Assembly (NCBI GenBank): GCA_045594545.1 | Contig: JAZNYQ010000038.1 | Location: forward strand, 1-10,557 | DNA: 10,557 nucleotides | Direction: 5' to 3' | Source: CAKSHC01 sp045594545 | GTDB lineage: Bacteria; Bacillota; Clostridia; Oscillospirales; UMGS1783 | Part shown: in pieces, positions 5,876 to 10,557 of the stretch | How the letters are laid out: each line of letters opens with the position of its first letter | How positions within the stretch are numbered: the stretch's first letter is position 1 | Position numbers and translations under genes: made by a program | The notes under the pieces: generated by a model | Databases searched by the model: none | Told to the model about the DNA's origin: nothing | What the model saw: the letters and a program-made list of their open reading frames with translations, nothing else

Positions 5876-7224
5876 GAGCGTTGCCGACTGCCTTTACCGA
5901 GCGCATGAAACATTTAATGGGCTCGGAGTTTGATGACTATATGGCTTGCTACGACAGAGCGGCTGAGCGGGCCTTTCGGGTGAACACCGACAAGATCTCG
6001 GTTGCTGATTTTCTCGCGGTCGATCCGTTTGACTCGCCCCCGATTCCCTACGTTTCCAATGGCTTTTATCTGCATCATGAGGGAATCGGGCATCACCCGT
6101 TCCATCATGCCGGCGCCATCTATGTGCAGGACCCCGGAGCGATGGCGGCGGTGGAATGTTTGACGGTGGATCCCGATTGGTGGGTATTGGATCTTTGTGC
6201 GGCGCCCGGCGGCAAGTCGGGGCAGATCAAAAACAAATTGGGACCGAACGGACTGCTGATCAGCAATGAGATCATTCCGTCCCGTTGTAAAATGTTAACG
6301 GGTAATATAGAACGATTGGGATTAACCCGCACCGCGACCACCTGTTTGGATCCCTCGGCGGTTGCCGCACGGTTTCCCAAGACCTTTGATTGCATTATCG
6401 TGGATGCGCCCTGTTCGGGCGAGGGGATGTTCCGCAAGGATAATCCGGCCATCGAGCAATGGAGTGAGGAAAACGTAACCCGCTGTGCCGTGCGCCAAAA
6501 AGAAATTTTAGCGCAGGCGGCGCTGGCTTTACGGGACGGCGGCACCATTCTGTACGCGACTTGCACCTTTTCCCCGGAAGAAAACGAAATGGTGGTGGAT
6601 GATTTTCTTAGAAAGCATCCTTCATTTACCCTTGCGCCCGTGCCGGATGCGGTGATCGTGCACACGGCCGACGGCATTGCCTTTGACGGATGTTCCTGCC
6701 AAACGCTGTCCCGCGCACGGCGGTTCTATCCGCACAAGAGTCGGGGCGAAGGGCAGTTCATGGCGGTACTGCAGGACACCGCCGCTTCCCTGCCCCGTCT
6801 GTCTTTGCCGCGCATGACGGGTAAGGTTGATCCGGTGGTCGTTGACTTTTTGAAAGACACATTGACAGATGTCGATATGTCACTTTTAGGGGTACACAAG
6901 GGGAATGCGGTATATGCGCCGCCGAGCTTGCCTTTGGAACATTGCACGGCATTTTCCTGCGGGGTAGCCATTGGTGAGGTGCGAAGAAATTATCTGCTGC
7001 CCCATCACCAGTTTTTCATGGCATTGGGACAGCAGTTTACCCGTCGTATTGAGTTATCGCCCGACGATCCTGACCTGCTTCGTTATTTGCGGGGTGAGGA
7101 GATCGGTGCCGATTGCGGCAACGGATGGGCGGTCGTTTCCGTTTGCGGGTGTGCCGTAGGCGGCGCTAAGGTCAGCGGCGGGCGCGCCAAGAACCATTAT
7201 CCAAAGGGGCTTAGGGAGCGGTAA
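5872..7224 (+). CDS. rRNA (cytosine-5)-methyltransferase, RsmF/NOL1-NOP2-Sun family
   Basis: A cytoplasmic SAM-dependent enzyme forming 5-methylcytosine in rRNA; the exact target cytosine cannot be assigned from sequence. The 450-aa chain has an N-terminal substrate-binding region (AFRVNTDK, 34-41, and YVQDPGAMAAVE, 84-95). SAM motif I is LDLCAAPGGKSGQ (106-118), motif IV DAPCSGEGMFRKD (178-190, Cys181) and motif VI ATCTFSPEENE (229-239, Cys231, the expected nucleophile). Both family cysteines are present. The C-terminal part has the RsmF-type PUA-like ending (YLRGEEI, GWAVVSV, KNHYPKGLRER). Its ATG overlaps the rsmE stop (ATGA), indicating coupling. Its last 14 bases overlap the end of the convergent DUF4097 gene, and no terminator separates them. 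Confidence 0.93.
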   Translation: MRALPTAFTERMKHLMGSEFDDYMACYDRAAERAFRVNTDKISVADFLAVDPFDSPPIPYVSNGFYLHHEGIGHHPFHHAGAIYVQDPGAMAAVECLTVDPDWWVLDLCAAPGGKSGQIKNKLGPNGLLISNEIIPSRCKMLTGNIERLGLTRTATTCLDPSAVAARFPKTFDCIIVDAPCSGEGMFRKDNPAIEQWSEENVTRCAVRQKEILAQAALALRDGGTILYATCTFSPEENEMVVDDFLRKHPSFTLAPVPDAVIVHTADGIAFDGCSCQTLSRARRFYPHKSRGEGQFMAVLQDTAASLPRLSLPRMTGKVDPVVVDFLKDTLTDVDMSLLGVHKGNAVYAPPSLPLEHCTAFSCGVAIGEVRRNYLLPHHQFFMALGQQFTRRIELSPDDPDLLRYLRGEEIGADCGNGWAVVSVCGCAVGGAKVSGGRAKNHYPKGLRER

Positions 7225-8011
7225 CCTGCACCGAGAGTGCATCTACATCGATATCGCCTGTGTTTGTGTGAAGTTCGCACAATCCGCCCTCGGTGGTTTG
7301 GGGAACACTCACGCTACCTGTATTGGCATGAGCGAGAAAGACCTTAGGGGAGAGCAACCATCCCTTAATATCGCCGGTTGAGGTTTCGATCTTCAGACGA
7401 TCGGCATCGCATCCCTCTAAGAACACATCGCCGGTACTGTTTTTGACGGCAAATTCCTGTGAGGCAATCACCTGTTTGAGATGGATATCGCCCGTCGTTG
7501 CGGTGGCCTTGAGGTTCATGCATTGGATATTGGTCAGCGTCATGTCGCCGGTAGACAGGGCGAGATCCACGGTTTTAGCCGAGAGCGTTTCCATGCGGAT
7601 ATCGGCGGTGCTTGCTTTGACCGAGACCGCCCCGTATTCTGCTTGAGGAAGATATACGGTAACTTTCGGGGATTGAAACCCGATGCTGATATGTTCATAC
7701 CATGCGCGGGTGTCAACGACCTGAATAGACAGGGTGTTGTCCTTGACCTCAACGGTATGTTTTATCTTTTCCTGCTCAAAGCAGACCACGCCGGTTTCGG
7801 TTTCTTCGGTGGGGAGAATCATTAAATCTGTTGTATCGATATTTATCGATATATTGTTGTAGGGGTCTTGGACCGTATAGGTGTTGGTTTCGAATTTTGT
7901 TGTTTGTATTTTCAGGAAGTCCCAGTTTTGTGCCATCATAACACCTGCGAACAGGATGCCGCCGATCCCGATTAAGGCGGTTGCCAGTATTAACCACGTT
8001 TTTCGATTCAT
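7211..8011 (-). CDS. DUF4097-type beta-strand-repeat membrane protein
   Basis: A 266-aa protein with an N-terminal membrane anchor (about residues 5-26, after MNRK) and a long beta-rich domain, probably extracytoplasmic. The domain has recurring turns spaced about 20 residues apart: STAD, STGDM, TTGDI, STGDV, STGDI, NTGSV and NTGDI. This is the hallmark of DUF4097 right-handed beta-solenoid-like or adhesin-like proteins; molecular function is unknown. ATG 8011 is chosen over the longer in-frame ATG 8032 because it overlaps the DUF1700 stop as ATGA and has a G-rich site (AGGGGG) upstream. It is the last gene of the PadR-DUF1700-DUF4097 cassette, a combination known from Firmicutes. Its stop lies inside the end of the rsmF-like gene on the opposite strand. 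Confidence 0.87.
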   Translation of the reverse strand: MNRKTWLILATALIGIGGILFAGVMMAQNWDFLKIQTTKFETNTYTVQDPYNNISINIDTTDLMILPTEETETGVVCFEQEKIKHTVEVKDNTLSIQVVDTRAWYEHISIGFQSPKVTVYLPQAEYGAVSVKASTADIRMETLSAKTVDLALSTGDMTLTNIQCMNLKATATTGDIHLKQVIASQEFAVKNSTGDVFLEGCDADRLKIETSTGDIKGWLLSPKVFLAHANTGSVSVPQTTEGGLCELHTNTGDIDVDALSVQVTAP

Positions 8012-8550
8012 TGTATAACCCCCTGTATCCATTTTTTCGTTAGCCGCAGGGTGCCCTTCGTTGTCGCCTTACATCCGTAAAAGAGGAAGATGCCAAGACC
8101 TGCGCAAACCAGTCCGGCTCCCACAAGGGCAAGCCCTGTCGAAAGATTCCCATAACAGGACAGAATGATACCGCCGACCATTCCGCCAAAGGCGCAACCC
8201 AACAGTGCACCGAAGACAGCCCACAGTGCGATCAGTATCACCCACCATGCCGCATAGAGGGCTATCACGACGGCAGCGGCGGCAATCAGCAAAGAGCCCC
8301 AGACGGGGAAGCCGAGAATCAGCAGGACGATGGTACCTGCGCTTTTCTTTTTCTTGGGAGAGGCGGCTTTGATCTGGGCAATGATGTCTTCGATGTGACC
8401 GATTTCGGACACGGCAGCTTCTTCCGAAAGACCGTCTTCGATGCGATCGTCGATCATTTCGCTATAAAAGGACAGATGTTCTTTCTTTTCTTTTGGCGGC
8501 AAGCCAAACAAGCCTTTACGAAGCTTTGACAGAAACTCTTGTTTATTCAT
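8008..8550 (-). CDS. DUF1700 family membrane protein
   Basis: A 180-aa protein. The N-terminal cytoplasmic part is a short helical domain typical of DUF1700: MNKQEFLSKLRKGLFGLPPK then a YSEMIDDRIEDGLSEEAAV segment and the SEIGHIEDIIAQI region (to about 60). A lysine cluster (66-69) precedes several hydrophobic segments between about 72 and 160, rich in Gly, Ala and Val, and a basic C-terminal tail (LRLTKKWIQGVIQ). Biochemical role unknown; the family is often found with PadR regulators and DUF4097 proteins. It starts 8 bases inside the end of padR, with GGGAGG upstream of its ATG, and its stop overlaps the next start, so all three genes should be translated together. Confidence 0.9.
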   Translation of the reverse strand: MNKQEFLSKLRKGLFGLPPKEKKEHLSFYSEMIDDRIEDGLSEEAAVSEIGHIEDIIAQIKAASPKKKKSAGTIVLLILGFPVWGSLLIAAAAVVIALYAAWWVILIALWAVFGALLGCAFGGMVGGIILSCYGNLSTGLALVGAGLVCAGLGIFLFYGCKATTKGTLRLTKKWIQGVIQ

Positions 8551-8863
8551 GCGGCGTGTCCTCCCGATTCACAAATTCATATATGGACAGTATCTCTTTC
8601 CAATCGGACTTAAATTCTTCAATGCGACCGATCCCCTGTTGGGTAATGCGGTAATATTTACGCAGCCGTCCGCCATGCTCGGCCGTGCGAACCGTTAACA
8701 TTTCTGCCGCTTCCAACCGTTTCAGAATGGTATACAAGGTCGATTCCGACAATTCCACATAGGGTTTCATATCCTTTATGATCTGATAGCCGTAAGATTC
8801 TTCGCTCTTTATGGCCGCCAGCACGCATACATCCAAAAGCCCTCGCTTTAACTGAATATCCAT
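8543..8863 (-). CDS. PadR family transcriptional regulator
   Basis: A 106-aa winged-helix DNA-binding protein, probably a dimeric repressor of its own operon. It has the PadR pattern: MDIQLKRGLLDVCVLAAIK, then SYGYQIIKDMK, the recognition-helix region LSESTLYTILKRLEAAEML, the wing GGRLRKYYRITQQG and a short C-terminal helix for dimerisation. Length is typical of the short PadR class without a long C-terminal domain. ATG 8863 follows AAAGGAGG at about 7 bases, and a near-consensus promoter lies at 8888-8916. It is first in the cassette with DUF1700 and DUF4097, overlapping DUF1700 by 8 bases. The inducer is unknown; PadR proteins commonly respond to phenolics or to cell-envelope-active compounds. 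Confidence 0.93.
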   Translation of the reverse strand: MDIQLKRGLLDVCVLAAIKSEESYGYQIIKDMKPYVELSESTLYTILKRLEAAEMLTVRTAEHGGRLRKYYRITQQGIGRIEEFKSDWKEILSIYEFVNREDTPHE

Positions 8864-8887
8864 GTGATACCTCCTTTCATGCTATAC

Positions 8888-8916
8888 ATCATATCACGAG
8901 GTATTGTGCTTGTCAA
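8888..8916 (-). promoter_or_regulatory. Near-consensus sigma-A promoter of the PadR cassette
   Basis: On the minus strand, a perfect -35 TTGACA (8916-8911), a 17-base spacer and -10 TATGAT (8893-8888). The predicted start is near 8881, with a leader of about 20 bases carrying AAAGGAGG. A promoter this strong is usually held down, fitting autorepression by PadR. Confidence 0.88.
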
Positions 8917-8919
8917 TAG

Positions 8920-8944
8920 GGCAGAGAGAAAAATTCTCTCTGCC
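8920..8944 (-). terminator. Strong hairpin after the symporter gene
   Basis: GGCAGAGAGAA (8920-8930) pairs perfectly with TTCTCTCTGCC (8934-8944), 11 bp with a 3-base loop, five bases beyond the symporter stop (8950-8952). On the minus strand it is followed by CTATTGAC, with no T-run. The T-rich tail (TTGTTTT) is on the plus-strand side, where no gene points. It probably ends or stabilises the symporter mRNA, but it is atypical. Confidence 0.6.
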
Positions 8945-8949
8945 TTGTT

Positions 8950-10350
8950 TTAGTTCCAGTAGTCGGTTTTATGGGGCAGGTCGATGTCCTTGGTGCGGAA
9001 GGTGATCCTATCGCCCTTTTTCATCTTGCGTTCATAGTCTTTGAGGGTACGGATGGCGTATTTGCCGAGGTAGAGGATAATGGGCATATTGATGAGGGTC
9101 ATACCGGCCATCAGGATATCGGCAACGCCCCAAAGCAGATCGGCGCTCATTCCGGCGCCGACAAAGATGACGGCGGAAGCGATAATATAGTAAATATTCT
9201 TAAATTTCCTGTTGGGTTCTTTGCCGAGCAGATAATTGATAGTTTTATCCACATAGAACAGGTTTCCCAGCAATGTGGTAAAGGCAAACAGGGCCATGGC
9301 AACGGTAATAAAGATGGGGCCGATGCTGCCGAGGGTGGCACTTAGGGCATCTTGGACATAGGTTGCGGCCTGATTGCTGGTTGTAGGCGGAGTGACACCC
9401 GAACTCATGCACATAAATGCTGTTGCCGAGCAAACGAGCAGGGTATCGATAAACACCGAGAGCACTTGAACGAGGCCTTGTTTGGCGGGGTGGGATACTT
9501 CAGCGGAGGCCGAGGCGTTGGGGGCCGAACCGACACCTGCCTCATTGGAGAACAAGCCACGCTTGATACCGTACATGATGCAGGATCCGCCAAAACCGCC
9601 GAAGATGGCTTTCCAGTCAAAGGCGCCGGCAAAAATCTGCTTGAACACCTCGGGTAGGGCTTTTATGTTAATAAGAGAAATGGCGATGGCTACTAAAATA
9701 TAGAGGGCGCCCATAATGGGAACCAAGGCGCTGGTGACCTTGACCAGCCGTTTCCCGCCGCCGATCAGGCAATAGCCGACGAGAACGGCAATAACAAGGC
9801 CGATGAGCCAAGGCGTATAGGTAGGATTATAGAACCGGTAGGAAGAAAAGGTAGCTTGCAGATTATAGGAGGCAAGCATATTGAAACCGATGCCGTAGGT
9901 TAGGATCAAGAACACAGAAAAGACGATGGCAAGCCATTTGCGTTTGGTGGCCGCTTCAATATAATAAGCAGGGCCGCCGTAGCAACCGTCTTTTCCGCGC
10001 TTTTTGTAAATTTGTGCTAATGTACTTTCGATAAAGGCAGAGGCGGCGCCGATTATGGCGATAACCCACATCCAAAACACACTGCCAAAGCCGCCGACGC
10101 AGAGCGCCGTTGCCACGCCGATAATATTGCCCGTGCCGACACGAGAGGCGGTGGAGACCATGAGAGCCTGGAAGGAGGATACGCCGTTCTTATCCGATTT
10201 TTCGGTAACCGCCTTAAACTGCTGGCCCAGCAAACGAAATTGGGCAAAGCGTGTTCGAATGGTAAACCAGATGCCGCCGATTATTAAAAGGATAATTAAT
10301 ATGTAGCTGTAAAGGGCGTCATTGGTAGCGTTGATTAGGTTTTCAATCAT
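8950..10350 (-). CDS. Alanine/glycine:cation symporter family (AGCS) transporter
   Basis: A 466-aa secondary transporter in the cytoplasmic membrane, expected to import a small neutral amino acid (alanine, glycine or possibly glutamine) with Na+ or H+; the substrate is not determinable here. Family signatures are VGTGNIIGVATALCVGG followed by SVFWMW (71-95), YGGPAYYIE (124-132), GIKRGLFSNEAGVGSAP (261-277) and HPAKQGLV with FIDTLLVCSATAF (287-312). About 10-11 hydrophobic segments are evident, with a charged cytoplasmic tail from YAIRTLKDYERKMKKGD. ATG 10350 is preceded by AAAGGAAG at 6 bases. That site overlaps the stop of the SPASM radical SAM gene 12 bases upstream, so the two are probably co-transcribed. 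Confidence 0.93.
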   Translation of the reverse strand: MIENLINATNDALYSYILIILLIIGGIWFTIRTRFAQFRLLGQQFKAVTEKSDKNGVSSFQALMVSTASRVGTGNIIGVATALCVGGFGSVFWMWVIAIIGAASAFIESTLAQIYKKRGKDGCYGGPAYYIEAATKRKWLAIVFSVFLILTYGIGFNMLASYNLQATFSSYRFYNPTYTPWLIGLVIAVLVGYCLIGGGKRLVKVTSALVPIMGALYILVAIAISLINIKALPEVFKQIFAGAFDWKAIFGGFGGSCIMYGIKRGLFSNEAGVGSAPNASASAEVSHPAKQGLVQVLSVFIDTLLVCSATAFMCMSSGVTPPTTSNQAATYVQDALSATLGSIGPIFITVAMALFAFTTLLGNLFYVDKTINYLLGKEPNRKFKNIYYIIASAVIFVGAGMSADLLWGVADILMAGMTLINMPIILYLGKYAIRTLKDYERKMKKGDRITFRTKDIDLPHKTDYWN

Positions 10351-10362
10351 GTTTTTCTTCCT

Positions 10363-10557
10363 TTATATGAATCTTTGGGCGTACCCGCACCGTCTGCACA
10401 AGTCCTCCGCAGCCGTCCCGCATTGGAAGCCGTTGACGATGGCGGTGGCTCTTGGAGAATTGAGGATAACGGAGATATCTTGGGGAAATATATTGCCGAG
10501 GTTAATGACGCCGTCGCTATCGAGGCAACAGGGGACGACGGTACCGTCGGAGAGGAT
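10363..10557 (-). CDS. Radical SAM/SPASM protein, C-terminal fragment (runs off the right edge)
   Basis: The last 64 codons of a gene that begins beyond 10557, ending TAA at 10363-10365. The translation contains SDGTVVPCCLDSDGVINLGN, then ILNSPRA and finally FQCGTAAEDLCRRCGYAQRFI. The PCC...GNI motif followed by a terminal C...LCRRCGYA is the SPASM pattern, whose cysteines bind auxiliary 4Fe-4S clusters in radical SAM enzymes that modify peptides or other macromolecules. The CxxxCxxC radical SAM core is outside the window. Its stop is fused to the RBS of the symporter (TAAAGGAAG), which suggests an operon. The substrate cannot be inferred. Confidence 0.85.
   Translation of the reverse strand: MLSDGTVVPCCLDSDGVINLGNIFPQDISVILNSPRATAIVNGFQCGTAAEDLCRRCGYAQRFI

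Noticed and set aside
8012..8032. Longer DUF4097 start at 8032
   Set aside because: ATG 8011 forms an ATGA overlap with the DUF1700 stop, has a G-rich site upstream, and gives a normal basic N-terminus before the membrane anchor.

Overview
The window reads as a contig from a low-to-mid GC Firmicute, most likely a gut Clostridia (Oscillospirales-like) bacterium. The evidence is the gene families (ABC/FtsX fusion exporter, PadR-DUF1700-DUF4097 cassette, SPASM radical SAM protein, AGCS symporter), AGGAGG-type ribosome binding sites, sigma-A promoters and compact AT-rich intergenic gaps. The lineage is inferred; no marker here fixes it. Base 1 appears to be a contig end: bases 101-183 match the adapter used on MGI/BGI sequencers, including a 10-base barcode slot, and bases 1-100 repeat 184-283. 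Real genomic sequence therefore starts at 184.

Layout: 184-2784 (+) is the 3' part of an ATP-binding/permease fusion exporter, cut at its 5' end. A bidirectional terminator separates it from a small minus-strand gene (2819-3190) for a single-pass membrane protein with a C-terminal Cys/His metal-binding-like motif. Upstream of that gene, at about 3208-3354 on the minus strand, is a probable structured RNA of about 147 nt. It has a good promoter, a predicted first base exactly at the start of a closing stem, a long two-part hairpin with competing pairings, and a Rho-independent terminator just before the gene's RBS. This is the most novel element I can see. Further along come an MFS transporter (3405-4649, minus) whose stop codon lies in its own terminator loop, and a conserved 78-aa protein of unknown function (4748-4984, minus).

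From 5135 two plus-strand rRNA methyltransferase genes, rsmE and an rsmF-like m5C methyltransferase, overlap by ATGA and form a ribosome-maturation operon. They meet tail-to-tail, with a 14-nt overlap, a minus-strand three-gene cassette: PadR regulator, DUF1700 membrane protein and DUF4097 beta-repeat protein. This cassette is translationally coupled and driven by a near-consensus promoter at 8888-8916. An AGCS-family amino acid:cation symporter (8950-10350, minus) follows, 12 bases after the end of a radical SAM protein whose SPASM C-terminus enters from the right edge (10363-10557).

There are no rRNA, tRNA or CRISPR features, transposases or phage genes in the window. It is mostly ordinary housekeeping and transport, plus one unexplained RNA locus and one assembly artefact.
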